Below are positions 45,198 to 54,035 of a stretch of 64,000 nucleotides of DNA, one piece after another. The stretch is taken from assembly GCA_016716425.1 (NCBI GenBank), contig JADJWJ010000009.1, positions 62,001 through 126,000 of the forward strand. Reading direction: 5' to 3'. Each line of letters opens with the position of its first letter. Positions within the stretch are counted from its first letter, which is position 1. Source of the stretch: Betaproteobacteria bacterium (GTDB taxonomy: Bacteria; Pseudomonadota; Gammaproteobacteria; Burkholderiales; Casimicrobiaceae). The notes under the pieces were generated by a model that was not told where the DNA came from, did not search any database, and worked only from the letters and a program-made list of their open reading frames with translations. The position numbers and the translations under genes are program-made.

Positions 45198-46247
45198 ATG
45201 GCCGAACGCATCCTGATCGTCGCGCCCTCGTGGGTGGGCGACGCCATCCTGTCGGAGCCGCTGGTAGCGCTGCTGCGCGAGCCGTACGAGGACCCGATCG
45301 TCGACGTGCTCGTCAACGCGTGGTGCGCGCCCGTCTACGCACGGATGCGCGGCATCCGAAGGATCATCGAGAACCCGATCGGTCACGGCAAGCTCGACCT
45401 CGCCGGCCGGCGCCGCCTCGCGCGCACGCTGAAGGGCGAAGGCTACACGCATGCGTTCGTGCTGCCGAATTCGTGGAAATCGGCGCTGGTGCCCTGGCTC
45501 GCCGGCATCCCCAAGCGCGTCGGCTACCGCGGCGAGGCGCGGTTCGCATTGCTGACGGATGCGCGCCCGCTCGACCGCAAGGCGAAGCCGCGGCTCGTCG
45601 AGCGCTTCGCCGCGCTGGCGGTCGCGCGCGGCGCGCTCGTGCCGATGCCGCCGTCCCCCGTCCTCGTGCCGGACACGGGCAATCGCGCGGCGGCGATGCG
45701 CGCGCTGCACCTGAAGACCGATCGGCCGGTCGTGATCCTCTGCCCCGGCGCCGAATTCGGCGCCGCGAAGCGGTGGCCGCCCAACCAGTTCGCCGAACTG
45801 GCGTCGATGTTCCTCGACGACGGCCTGCAGGTATGGATCGTCGGCTCCCCCAACGACCGCATCGCCGCCGACGCCGTGCTGAACTCGCTGGGCGAGAACA
45901 TGCACCGCGTGCGCGACCTCACCGCGCGCACCGACCTCGGCACCGCGATCGACGTCCTGTCTTCCGCGTCGCTCGTCGTGTCCAACGACTCGGGCCTGAT
46001 GCACGCCGCGGCGGCCGTGGGCGTTCCGCTCGTCGCGCTGTTCGGCTCGTCGTCGCCGGCCTACACGCCGCCGCTGTCGCCGCTCGCGCAGATCGCGAAG
46101 ATCGACATCGCGTGCAGCCCGTGCTTCAAGCGCGAGTGCCCGCTCGGACACTTCAAGTGCATGCGCGAGCTCAAGCCCGCGATCGTCTACAATCTCGCCC
46201 GGGCCGCCCTGCCCGCCTGGATTCCGCCCGACCTGCGCCGCTACTGA
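45198..46247 (+). CDS. waaF: ADP-heptose:LPS heptosyltransferase II
   Basis: Adds the second heptose to the lipopolysaccharide inner core on the cytoplasmic face. The 349-residue GT9-family protein begins ILIVAPSWVGDAILSEPL. The nucleotide-sugar region reads ILCPGAEFGAAKRWPPNQFAEL, and NDSGLMHAAAAVGVPLVALF with SSPAYTPPLS forms the acceptor/donor signature. The chain ends normally. The start is ATG at 45198; its ribosome site region is occupied by the inverted repeat, which is odd for a gene usually well expressed. The SnoaL-like gene follows after 23 bases. Confidence 0.94.
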   Translation: MAERILIVAPSWVGDAILSEPLVALLREPYEDPIVDVLVNAWCAPVYARMRGIRRIIENPIGHGKLDLAGRRRLARTLKGEGYTHAFVLPNSWKSALVPWLAGIPKRVGYRGEARFALLTDARPLDRKAKPRLVERFAALAVARGALVPMPPSPVLVPDTGNRAAAMRALHLKTDRPVVILCPGAEFGAAKRWPPNQFAELASMFLDDGLQVWIVGSPNDRIAADAVLNSLGENMHRVRDLTARTDLGTAIDVLSSASLVVSNDSGLMHAAAAVGVPLVALFGSSSPAYTPPLSPLAQIAKIDIACSPCFKRECPLGHFKCMRELKPAIVYNLARAALPAWIPPDLRRY

Positions 46248-46270
46248 CGCCGCGCCCCTCGCCGACCACC

Positions 46271-46702
46271 ATGGCCAAGGCCCGCACGCCCCCCATCTAC
46301 ACGTCGCCGCAGGACGCGTCCGTCGCGTTCTACCAGGCCTTCGAGGCGCAGGACATCGACGCGATGATGGCGACCTGGGCCGACGACGAGGAGATCGTCT
46401 GCGTCCACCCGGGCGGCGCGCGCGTCGTCGGCTACGACGCCGTGCGCAACGCGTGGGAGCAGTTGTTCGCCGGCGACGCGAAGCTCGCCTTCCGGCTCGA
46501 CCAGGTCGTCGTGTTGGAGACCGTCGGCCTCGCGATGCAGTCGGCGATCGAGCACGTCTACGCGGCCGATGGCACCGCCCGCGGCGCCGCCGCCGCGACC
46601 AACGTATTCCTGCGCACGCCGTCGGGGTGGCGGATCGTCTGCCACCACGCGTCTCCGGTCACCGCCGTCGTGACGCCGGCACCGACCGGGCCGCTGCATT
46701 GA
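46271..46702 (+). CDS. SnoaL/NTF2-like domain protein (DUF4440 type)
   Basis: A 143-residue protein with the cone-shaped SnoaL-like fold signature: SVAFYQAFEAQDIDAMMATW, then DDEEIVCVHPGG, NAWEQLFAG and the C-terminal RTPSGWRIVCHHAS. The fold serves many isomerases, hydratases and non-enzymatic binding proteins, so no function can be read. In betaproteobacteria homologues are often adjacent to waaF. Translation probably follows from waaF. Confidence 0.8.
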   Translation: MAKARTPPIYTSPQDASVAFYQAFEAQDIDAMMATWADDEEIVCVHPGGARVVGYDAVRNAWEQLFAGDAKLAFRLDQVVVLETVGLAMQSAIEHVYAADGTARGAAAATNVFLRTPSGWRIVCHHASPVTAVVTPAPTGPLH

Positions 46703-46787
46703 CGCGCACGCGGCAGGTCGGCGCGTAGCTTCGGGCGGCCGGAGGACTTTCGCGCAGGCTGCTACGGAACGGATTGGCGAGGCGCGA

Positions 46788-46917
46788 AAGGGCTCACTGG
46801 CGTACCTTCGCGCTGCGCGCTCCGGTGTTCGCCCTCGGGGCGGCCCTTCGGGCTCGCTGGCTTACCTTCGCGCTGCGCGCTCCGGTGTTCGCCCTCGGGG
46901 CGGCCCTTCGGGCTCAC
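46788..46917. repeat. 60-bp direct repeat, two exact copies plus fragment
   Basis: TACCTTCGCGCTGCGCGCTC through GCGGCCCTTCGGGCTC recurs with exactly 60-bp spacing (46803 and 46863), with a leading fragment at 46788. The last copy ends in GGGCTCA, whose TCA is the tldD stop codon on the minus strand. It shares CTCGGGGCGGCCC with the array at 44665. Confidence 0.85.
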
Positions 46918-48380
46918 GAACTCGTACCGCCCACCGTCAGTCCATCGATGCGCAGCGTAGGCTGCCCGACGCCGACCGGGACGCTCTGCCCGTCCTTGCC
47001 GCACGTCCCCACGCCGGCGTCGAGGGCCAGGTCGTTGCCGACCATCGCCACGCGGGTCAGCGCGTCGGGTCCATTGCCGATGAGCGTGGCGCCCTTGACC
47101 GGGTACGCGAGGCGGCCGTCCTCGATCACCCATGCCTCCGACGCCGAGAACACGAACTTGCCGCTGGTGATGTCCACCTGCCCGCCGCCGAAGTTGGCCG
47201 CGTACAGCCCGGACTTCACCGACGCGATGATCTCCGCGGGATCGTGCGCGCCGGCCAGCATCAGCGTGTTCGTCATCCGCGGCATCGGCAGGTGCGCGAA
47301 CGATTCGCGGCGCCCGTTGCCGGTCGGCGCCACGCCCATCAGCCCGGCGTTCATCCGATCCTGCATGTAGCCCCTGAGGACGCCGTCCTCGATCAGCACG
47401 GTGCGCTGCGTCGCATTGCCCTCGTCGTCGAGGTTGAGCGAGCCCCGCCGCCGCTCGAGGGTGCCGTCGTCGACGACCGTCACGCCCTTGGCGGCCACCG
47501 ACGTGCCCACGCGGCCGGAAAACGCGCTCGTGCCCTTCCGGTTGAAGTCGCCTTCGAGGCCGTGGCCGATCGCCTCGTGCAGCAGGATCCCCGGCCAGCC
47601 GCTGCCCAGGACGACCGTCATGGTTCCGGCCGGCGCTTCGCGCGCGGCGAGGTTGAGCACGGCCTGCGCCACCGCCTCGTTCGCGTAGCGTGCGAGCACC
47701 TCGTCGGTGAAGTACGCGTAGTCGAAGCGCCCACCTCCGCCGGCGTAGCCCTGCTCGCGCCGGCCGTTCTCCTCGACGATGACGGTGATCGACATCCGCA
47801 CCAGCGGTCGCACGTCGGCGGCGACGAGGCCGTCGCTGCGCGCGATCAGGATCGTCTCGTGCTCGCCGGCCAGCGACGCCATCACGTGCGTGACCCGCGG
47901 ATCGCGCGCGCGCGCGATGCGCTCGAGCCGCTCGAGCAGCGCCACCTTGGCCTCCTCGGGAAGGCTCTGCACCGGATCGGCCTGCGGATAGAGAGCGCGG
48001 GCGCCGCCGCGACGGCCGAGCGGCGCGACCGCCGACGGTCCTTGCCGCCCGATCGCGCGGACCGCGTGCGCGGCCTCGGTCAGCGCCGCCTCGGAGATGT
48101 CGTCGGAATAAGCGTACGCCTGCCGGTCGCCGGCAACCGCGCGCACGCCCACGCCGCGATCGATGCTGAACGTGCCCGACTTGACGATGCCCTCCTCCAG
48201 GCTCCAGCCCTCGAAGCGCGCGTGCTGGAAATAGAGGTCGGCGAAATCGACGTCGTGCGTGTGGATGTCGGCGAGCACGCGCGAGAGCGCGCGCTGGTCG
48301 AGCCCGGCGGGCGCCAGCAGCAGGTGCTCGGCATCGGCGAGGATCGCGGAAGCCACCGGGGGAACGGACAGGTCGGTCAC
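46914..48380 (-). CDS. tldD: metalloprotease TldD
   Basis: TldD pairs with TldE/PmbA to form a zinc protease that matures microcins and degrades unfolded peptides. The 488-residue protein has the HEXXXH zinc site in LLHEAIGHGLEGDF and the family blocks GDRQAYAYSDD, GSGWPGILL, MTNTLMLAG and GNGPDALTRVAMVGNDL. The start is GTG at 48380 with AAGGG upstream. It lies downstream of livF on the same strand with 77 bases between. No tldE/pmbA is in the window. Confidence 0.95.
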   Translation of the reverse strand: MTDLSVPPVASAILADAEHLLLAPAGLDQRALSRVLADIHTHDVDFADLYFQHARFEGWSLEEGIVKSGTFSIDRGVGVRAVAGDRQAYAYSDDISEAALTEAAHAVRAIGRQGPSAVAPLGRRGGARALYPQADPVQSLPEEAKVALLERLERIARARDPRVTHVMASLAGEHETILIARSDGLVAADVRPLVRMSITVIVEENGRREQGYAGGGGRFDYAYFTDEVLARYANEAVAQAVLNLAAREAPAGTMTVVLGSGWPGILLHEAIGHGLEGDFNRKGTSAFSGRVGTSVAAKGVTVVDDGTLERRRGSLNLDDEGNATQRTVLIEDGVLRGYMQDRMNAGLMGVAPTGNGRRESFAHLPMPRMTNTLMLAGAHDPAEIIASVKSGLYAANFGGGQVDITSGKFVFSASEAWVIEDGRLAYPVKGATLIGNGPDALTRVAMVGNDLALDAGVGTCGKDGQSVPVGVGQPTLRIDGLTVGGTSS

Positions 48381-48457
48381 GGGGAAACCCTTCGGAACGC
48401 GTGGTCGCGGGTCGCGACCGCGTCATTCGGACATTCTGGGGCCGGCGGCCCCGCGTT

Positions 48458-49192
48458 TCAATCGGCGGCGCCTGCCGCCTGCCCCAGATAGGTGGCCGCG
48501 ACCTTCGGATCGGCCGCGAGTTCGGCGCTGCGCCCCTCGATCACGAGGTCGCCGGTCTCCAGTACGTAGCCATAGTCGGCGATCTGCAGCGCCGCGCGCG
48601 CATTCTGCTCGACCAGCAGGATCGAGACACCGGCGGCCTTGAGCGCCGCGACGATGGCGAAGATGTCGCGCACGATCAGCGGCGCCAGCCCGAGCGAGGG
48701 CTCGTCGAGCAGCAGCAGCCGCGGCTTGCCCATCAGCGCGCGCCCGAGCGCCAGCATCTGCCGCTCGCCGCCGGACAGCGTGCCGGCCTCCTGCTCGCGA
48801 CGCTCGCGCAGCCGGGGAAAGCGCGCGTACACGTCGTCGAGGGCGGCCAGCGCCTGGCGGTCGCCGTGGCGGATGCGCGCGAACGCGCCGAGCTCCAGGT
48901 TCTCGGCGACCTTCATCGAACCGAACAACTCCCGCTTCTCCGGCACCAGCACCAGTCCCGCCGCGACCCGCTGCTCGACCGACAGGTGCTGGATGCTCGC
49001 GCCGCGGTAGCGCACGTCCCCCTTCGACGGCAGCGCGCCCATGATCGCGCCGAGCAGCGTCGTCTTGCCGGCGCCGTTCGGTCCGATGACCGTGACGATG
49101 CTGCCCTCGTCCACCTTGAGCGAAACGCGATGCACGGCCTCGACCTTGCCGTAGGCCACGGCGAGATCGCGCACTTCGAGCAGCGTACCCAT
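48458..49192 (-). CDS. livF: branched-chain amino acid ABC transporter ATPase LivF
   Basis: One of two ATPases powering branched-chain amino acid or related amide uptake, 244 residues. Walker A is GPNGAGKTTLL, signature LSGGERQMLALGRAL, Walker B LLLLDEPSLGL. The Q-loop and H-loop region are normal. It starts 3 bases after the livM-livG fusion stop, so the two are coupled. Confidence 0.95.
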   Translation of the reverse strand: MGTLLEVRDLAVAYGKVEAVHRVSLKVDEGSIVTVIGPNGAGKTTLLGAIMGALPSKGDVRYRGASIQHLSVEQRVAAGLVLVPEKRELFGSMKVAENLELGAFARIRHGDRQALAALDDVYARFPRLRERREQEAGTLSGGERQMLALGRALMGKPRLLLLDEPSLGLAPLIVRDIFAIVAALKAAGVSILLVEQNARAALQIADYGYVLETGDLVIEGRSAELAADPKVAATYLGQAAGAAD

Positions 49193-49195
49193 CGG

Positions 49196-50959
49196 CTACA
49201 CCGCTCCGCCGAGATACGCCTCGCGCACGGCCGGATCGCGCTGGATCTCGGCCGGCAGCCCTTCGGCCAGTTTCTCGCCGAAATTCATCACGACCAGCCG
49301 GTCGGTGACCCCCATCACGAAGTCCATGTCGTGCTCGACCAGCAGGATCGTCATGCCTTCGGCCTTGAGCGAGCGCAGCAGCGCGGCGAGTTCCTGCTTC
49401 TCGAGATAGCGCAGGCCCGCGGCCGGCTCGTCGAGCAGCAGCAGCGCCGGATCGGCGGCGAGCGCGCGCGCGATCTCGACGATCCGCTGCTTGCCGAGCG
49501 GCAGGCTGCCGGCGGCGTCGTGCAGGTGCGCCGAGAGCCCGACGCGCGCGATCGCCCGCGCCGCTTCCGCCTTCGTGCGGGCCTCCTCGGCGCGGTCGAG
49601 CCGCGCCGCCGCGCGCGCGACGCCCGACGTCCCGCGCAGGTAGGCGCCGAGCGCGACGTTGTCGAGCACGCTCATCTGCGCAATCAGCCTGACGTGCTGG
49701 AACGTGCGGCCGAGCCCGCGCCGCGCGATCTCGAACGGCGGCCGGCTGCCGATCGACTCGCCGCGCAGCAGCACCTCGCCCGACGTCAGCGTGAGCGCGC
49801 CCGAGATCAGCGCGAACGTCGTGCTCTTACCGGCCCCGTTCGGACCGATGAGCCCGAGGATCTCGCCGCACCGCAGGTCGAACGTGAGGTCGTTGACCGC
49901 GACGAGACCGCCGAACTGCTTGCGCGCCGCGCGCACGGCAAGCATGGGGCCCGCCGGCGGCGTACGGTCGCGCGCGGGCAGCGGCGGCTGCTCCGCCAGC
50001 GGCGGCGGCCGCGACCGCGGCACCAGCCGCGCGATCCACGGCCACAGGCCCTCGCGCGCGAACTGCAGCAGCAGCACCATCAGGATGCCGAAGACGACGA
50101 GTTCGAAGTTGCCGGTGCGGCCGAGCAGCACCGGCAGGACGTCCTGCAGGAGTTCCTTCAGCAGCGTGATCAGCGTGGCGCCGAGCACGGCGCCCCAGAC
50201 GCTGCCGGCGCCGCCCACGACGGCCATGAACAGGTACTCGATGCCCTGGTTGATGCCGAATGGCGTCGGGTTCACGAAGCGCTGCAGGTGCGCGTACAGC
50301 CACCCCGACACGCACGCCAGCAGCGCCGCGTACACGAACACGACGATCTTGAGGCGCGCGCCGTCGACGCCGAACGCCTCCGCCATCTCGAACCCGCCCT
50401 TCAGCGCGCGGATCGCCCGGCCCGGGCGCGAGTCGAGCAGGTTGCGCGTCGACCACAGCGCGGCGAGCGCGATCGCCCAGATCAGGAAGTAGTAGCGGCG
50501 TTCGTCCTTCAACTCGAAGTCGCCGATCGCGAGCGCCGGGATGCCGGTCATGCCGGTGTGGCCGCCGAGGATCTCGAGGTTGCCGAACACGTAGTAGAGG
50601 CTGATCCCCCACGCGATGGTCGCGAGCGGCAGGTAGTGGCCCTTCATCCGCAGCGTGATGAAGCCGATGAACAGCGCCATCGCGGCGGTCAGCGCAAGGC
50701 CGAGCCCGAGCGTCGCCCAAGGCGACGTGCCGTAGCGGGTGGTCAGGTAGGCCGTCGTGTACGCGCCCAGGCCGACGAACGCCGCCTGGCCGAACGACGT
50801 CTGGCCGGCCACGCCCGTCAGCAGCACGAGGCCGAGCGCGACGATGCTGTAGAGGCCGATGTAGTTGCCGAGCGTGACCCAGAACTGCGGCGCGAACAAC
50901 GGCACCGCCACGCACACGGCGAGCATGGCGCCGACCGCGATGCGCGAGCCGTGGTTCAT
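49196..50959 (-). CDS. fused LivM permease and LivG ATPase
   Basis: A 587-residue single chain combining two subunits of the HAAT-type ABC transporter. Residues 1-312 form the LivM permease (eight or so helices, with GQTSFGQAAFVGLGAYTTA and GGAGSVWGAVLGA). A proline-rich linker spans about 315-338. Residues 339-587 form LivG with Walker A GPNGAGKST, the atypical signature LPLGKQRIVEIARAL and Walker B LLLLDEPAAGL. Such fusions are known, but the standard form is two genes. The ATG at 50959 overlaps the stop of the repeat-encoded frame upstream. LivF follows at once. Confidence 0.93.
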   Translation of the reverse strand: MNHGSRIAVGAMLAVCVAVPLFAPQFWVTLGNYIGLYSIVALGLVLLTGVAGQTSFGQAAFVGLGAYTTAYLTTRYGTSPWATLGLGLALTAAMALFIGFITLRMKGHYLPLATIAWGISLYYVFGNLEILGGHTGMTGIPALAIGDFELKDERRYYFLIWAIALAALWSTRNLLDSRPGRAIRALKGGFEMAEAFGVDGARLKIVVFVYAALLACVSGWLYAHLQRFVNPTPFGINQGIEYLFMAVVGGAGSVWGAVLGATLITLLKELLQDVLPVLLGRTGNFELVVFGILMVLLLQFAREGLWPWIARLVPRSRPPPLAEQPPLPARDRTPPAGPMLAVRAARKQFGGLVAVNDLTFDLRCGEILGLIGPNGAGKSTTFALISGALTLTSGEVLLRGESIGSRPPFEIARRGLGRTFQHVRLIAQMSVLDNVALGAYLRGTSGVARAAARLDRAEEARTKAEAARAIARVGLSAHLHDAAGSLPLGKQRIVEIARALAADPALLLLDEPAAGLRYLEKQELAALLRSLKAEGMTILLVEHDMDFVMGVTDRLVVMNFGEKLAEGLPAEIQRDPAVREAYLGGAV

Positions 50960-50990
50960 CGGACGGCTCCTGCCACGGTCGCCTCCCCGC

Positions 50991-51492
50991 TCATTCCGGG
51001 CCTCCTTGCACCCCCTCCGCCATGCGCAGCATCCGCGTGTCGGCCCGCGTCAATCGCGCGGCGACGCGCCCTGCGGGCCTCCCTCGGCTTCGCCTCGGCC
51101 GCCGCGCTCATTCCGGGCCTCCTTGCACCCCCTCCGCCATGCGCAGCATCCGCGTGTCGGCCCGCCCGGCGGGGGGGCGGGCGGGGGGGGGGGGGGGGGG
51201 GGCCACTCGCCCGGCGACGCGCTCCGCGCCTCCCTCGGCTTCGCCTCGGCCGCCGCGCTCATTCCGGGCCTCCTTGCACCCCCTCCGCCATGCGCAGCAT
51301 CCGCGTGTCGGCCCGCGTCAATCGCGCGGCGACGCGCCCTGCGGGCCTCCCTCGGCTTCGCCTCGGCCGCCGCGCTCATTCCGAACCTCCTTGCACCCCC
51401 TCCGCCATGCGCAGCATCCGCGTGTCGGCCCGCGTCAATCGCGCGGCGACGCGCCCTGCGGGCCTCCCTCGGCTTCGCCTCGGCCGCCGCGC
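50991..51492 (-). repeat. tandem array, 117-bp period, four units, coding-like
   Basis: TCATTCCGGGCCTCCTTGCA recurs at 50991, 51108 and 51259, and a near copy at 51376; the array ends at 51492. Three units are 117 bases; the second is 151 because of a G-rich insert. On the minus strand each unit carries GGAGG, ATGAGCGCGGCGGCCGAGGC and 39 codons without stop (MSAAAEAKPREARRARRRA and onward). The frame starts with ATG at 51496 overlapping the livH stop. After a one-base correction at the G tract it would end at the TGA overlapping the livM-livG ATG. Whether a protein is made is unknown. Confidence 0.85.
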
Positions 51493-52530
51493 TCATTCCT
51501 CCTCCTCGTGGTGGTGCGTGGTGAGGCTGCGCCACAGCAGCACCGGGATGATCAGCGTGAACACGATCACTTCCTTGAACGCGCTCGCCCAGAACGACGA
51601 GAACGACTCGATGAGGCCGACCAGCAGCGCGCCGGCAGCCGCGATCGGGTAGCTCGACAGGCCGCCGATGATCGCACCGACGAAGCCCTTGAGGCTGATG
51701 AGGAACCCGGAGTCGTAGTAGACCGTCGTGATGGGGCCGATCAGCACGCCGCAGAACGCGCACAGCAGTGCGCCGAGCGCGAACGTCAGCGCGCCCGCGA
51801 AGCTGGGGGAGATCCCGCACAGGCGCGCGCCGGCGCGATTGACGGCTGTCGCGCGCAGCGCCTTGCCGTAGAGCGTGCGGCCGAAGAAGAGCGCCAACGC
51901 ACCGATCAGTGCGACGCTCGTCCCCACGACCAGCAGGCTCTGCACGCTCACGTTGATGCCGGCGACGGTGAACGACGCCGACGAGAACGCCGGCGTGCGC
52001 GAGCCTTCCGCGCCGAAGAACCACAGCCCGAATCCGACCATCGCGAAGTGCAGCGCCACCGATACGATGAGCAGCACGAGCACGCTCGCCTCCGCCAGCG
52101 GCTGGTACGCGACGCGGTAGAGCAGCGGACCCAGCGCGGTGACCGCCGCCAGCGTCAGCAGCACCTGCACCGGAAGCGGCAGCAGCATCGGCGCGAGCCA
52201 CCAGAGCAGCGCGGCGACACCGAGCGGCGCGCCGCACCAGAGCGCGAGCCGCGACGGCAACCGGCGCGCCTCCCCGGCGCGCAGCGCCTGCCACGTCTCC
52301 ATCGCGGCGGCGACGACCGCCATCCCCACGAGCAGCCCGACGATACCCGGCGCCTTGCCGAGCTGGAGCCCGGCGAGCGTCAGCGTCCCCCACGCGACGA
52401 ATTCGCCCGAGGGGACCCAGACGACACGCGTCACGGCGAACACCAGCACGAGCGCCAGCGCCAGCAGTGCGTAGATCGCGCCGTTGGTGATGCCGTCCTG
52501 CGTCAGCAATGCGGCGATCGTGAGGTCCAC
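51493..52530 (-). CDS. livH: branched-chain amino acid ABC transporter permease LivH
   Basis: A 345-residue permease with eight or more membrane helices. It begins with the family segment GITNGAIYALLALALVLVFA and contains GRTLYGKALRATAVNRAGARLCG, the cytoplasmic EAA-like loop, and FVGAIIGGLSSYPIAAAGAL. A region around residues 85-130 is longer than in E. coli LivH. The C-terminus ends in HHHEEEE. The start is GTG at 52530, without a clear ribosome site. The stop lies in the first repeat unit boundary. Confidence 0.93.
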   Translation of the reverse strand: MDLTIAALLTQDGITNGAIYALLALALVLVFAVTRVVWVPSGEFVAWGTLTLAGLQLGKAPGIVGLLVGMAVVAAAMETWQALRAGEARRLPSRLALWCGAPLGVAALLWWLAPMLLPLPVQVLLTLAAVTALGPLLYRVAYQPLAEASVLVLLIVSVALHFAMVGFGLWFFGAEGSRTPAFSSASFTVAGINVSVQSLLVVGTSVALIGALALFFGRTLYGKALRATAVNRAGARLCGISPSFAGALTFALGALLCAFCGVLIGPITTVYYDSGFLISLKGFVGAIIGGLSSYPIAAAGALLVGLIESFSSFWASAFKEVIVFTLIIPVLLWRSLTTHHHEEEE

Positions 52531-52554
52531 GGCCCGATTCTAGGCGATTGGCAA

Positions 52555-52582
52555 GAAAAAGCCGCCGGAAGGTGCCGGCGGC
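52555..52582 (-). terminator. intrinsic terminator between livK and livH
   Basis: The stem GCCGCCGG/CCGGCGGC (52561-52568 with 52575-52582) has a 6-base loop and is followed on the minus strand by TTTTTC (52555-52560). It would reduce transcription of the permease genes relative to the binding protein. Confidence 0.85.
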
Positions 52583-52630
52583 TTCGTCTCGGGACGTAGG
52601 CGGGCGTACGCGCGCGTCACGCGGCCGGCG

Positions 52631-53776
52631 TCACTTCTGCAGCACCCACTTGCCGTCCTCGATCCGGATCATCACGCGCGCCCGGTTGTCGAAACCGTTG
52701 TGGTCGTTGGCGTTCATGACGAACACGCCGTGCACGCCGACCACGTTGGACGACTCCAGCGCATCGCGCAGGGCGGCCCGGAACTGCGGCGTGCCCGGCC
52801 GGGCCTTCTTGAGGGCTTCGGGAATCGCCTGGGCCAGCAGCAGGTACGCGTCCCACAGGTGGCCGCCGAACGTCGCGCGCACGCCGAATTTCTTTTCGTA
52901 CTTGCCGACGTAGTCGGCCGCGACCTTCTTGACCGCGTTGGAGTCCGGCAGCTGTTCGTAGACCAGCATCGGGCCGATCGGCAGCAGCGTGCCGTTGCCG
53001 TCCTTGCCGACGACGCGCAGGAAGTCCGGATTGCCCACGCCGTGCGTCTGGTAGATCTTGCCCTTGTAGCCGCGCGCGACCAGTTCCTTCTGCGGCGTCG
53101 CGCCGGGCGTGCCCGCCGCGCCGATCAGGATGGCCTCCGGGTTGGCGGCGATGAGCTTCAGCACCTGCCCGGTCACGGACGGATCGTTCCGGTTGTACTT
53201 CTCTTCCGCGACGATCTTGATGCCGGCCGTCTGTGCCGAGCGCCTGATCTCGCCGAGCCAGCCGTCGCCGTACGCGTCGGCAAAGCCGATGTAGCCCATC
53301 GTCTTGATGCCGTTGGCCTTCATGCTGACGGCGATCGCATCGGCCATCAGCGCGTCGTTCTGCGGCGTCTTGAATATCCAGCGCGTCTTCGGATCGGCCG
53401 GGTTGATGATCTGCGCGGATGCGGCCAGCGAAATCATCGGCGTCGCACTGTCGGCGGCCACCTCGCGCATCGCGAGCGAGTTCGGCGTGGTCGACGACCC
53501 GATGATGACGTCGACCTTGTCCTCGGTCACGAGCTTCTTGGCATTGGTGACGGCCTTCGTGGTGTCCGACGCATCGTCCAGCAGCACCCACTTGACCTTC
53601 TCGCCGCCGATGGTCGCCGGCAGCAGCTCCAGCGTGTTCTTCTGCGGAATGCCGAGCGACGCGGCGGGGCCGGTCGCGGATACGGTGATGCCGACGGTGA
53701 TGTCCGCCTGCGCCGGCAGCGCCAGCGCGAACGCGATCGCCGCGCCGAGCGCGGTCGTGGTCCGGGAAAGCTTCAT
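52631..53776 (-). CDS. livK: branched-chain amino acid ABC transporter binding protein LivK-like
   Basis: A 381-residue periplasmic binding protein of the Leu/Ile/Val family (type I fold). A signal peptide ends ALPAQA. The mature part has ITVGITVSATGPAASLGIP, DDASDTTKAVTNAKKLV, IIGSSTTPNSLAM and GFADAYGDGWL, all typical. Substrate could be leucine-type amino acids, or amides and aromatic acids, as the family varies. The ATG at 53776 has a strong AGGAGG 7 bases upstream. It heads the transporter operon. Confidence 0.94.
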   Translation of the reverse strand: MKLSRTTTALGAAIAFALALPAQADITVGITVSATGPAASLGIPQKNTLELLPATIGGEKVKWVLLDDASDTTKAVTNAKKLVTEDKVDVIIGSSTTPNSLAMREVAADSATPMISLAASAQIINPADPKTRWIFKTPQNDALMADAIAVSMKANGIKTMGYIGFADAYGDGWLGEIRRSAQTAGIKIVAEEKYNRNDPSVTGQVLKLIAANPEAILIGAAGTPGATPQKELVARGYKGKIYQTHGVGNPDFLRVVGKDGNGTLLPIGPMLVYEQLPDSNAVKKVAADYVGKYEKKFGVRATFGGHLWDAYLLLAQAIPEALKKARPGTPQFRAALRDALESSNVVGVHGVFVMNANDHNGFDNRARVMIRIEDGKWVLQK

Positions 53777-53956
53777 GCAGATCCTCCTGATCGAATGGCG
53801 TTCGATGCTGCTGGTCCTGCGTCGGGACTCTGGTGGCGCGGCGGTCCCTGCGGCGACGGGTGCCCGATTCTGGCAAAGCGCCCCGGGCGGGTCAATCGGA
53901 CTGACGCGCCATAGATTGCGCCAAGGTCCGCGTCGCGGTGATTGACATTCGTCAAG

Positions 53957-53986
53957 AAAATCAGGGACTCGCCCGGGCGCGTCCCT
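53957..53986 (-). terminator. terminator downstream of mscL
   Basis: AGGGAC (53963-53968) pairs with GTCCCT (53981-53986) around a self-complementary CGCCCGGGCG core. On the minus strand GATTTTCTTG follows. A second perfect hairpin (GGCCGGCG/CGCCGGCC, 54005-54022) lies closer to the mscL stop. Confidence 0.65.
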
Positions 53987-54035
53987 GCGGCGGGGACTCG
54001 GGAAGGCCGGCGGGCGCCGGCCCCCGGTGGCGATG

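Noticed and set aside
53880..53950. Sigma54-type promoter (TTGGCGC...GGC) upstream of livK
   Set aside because: The GG/GC spacing does not match the -24/-12 consensus.
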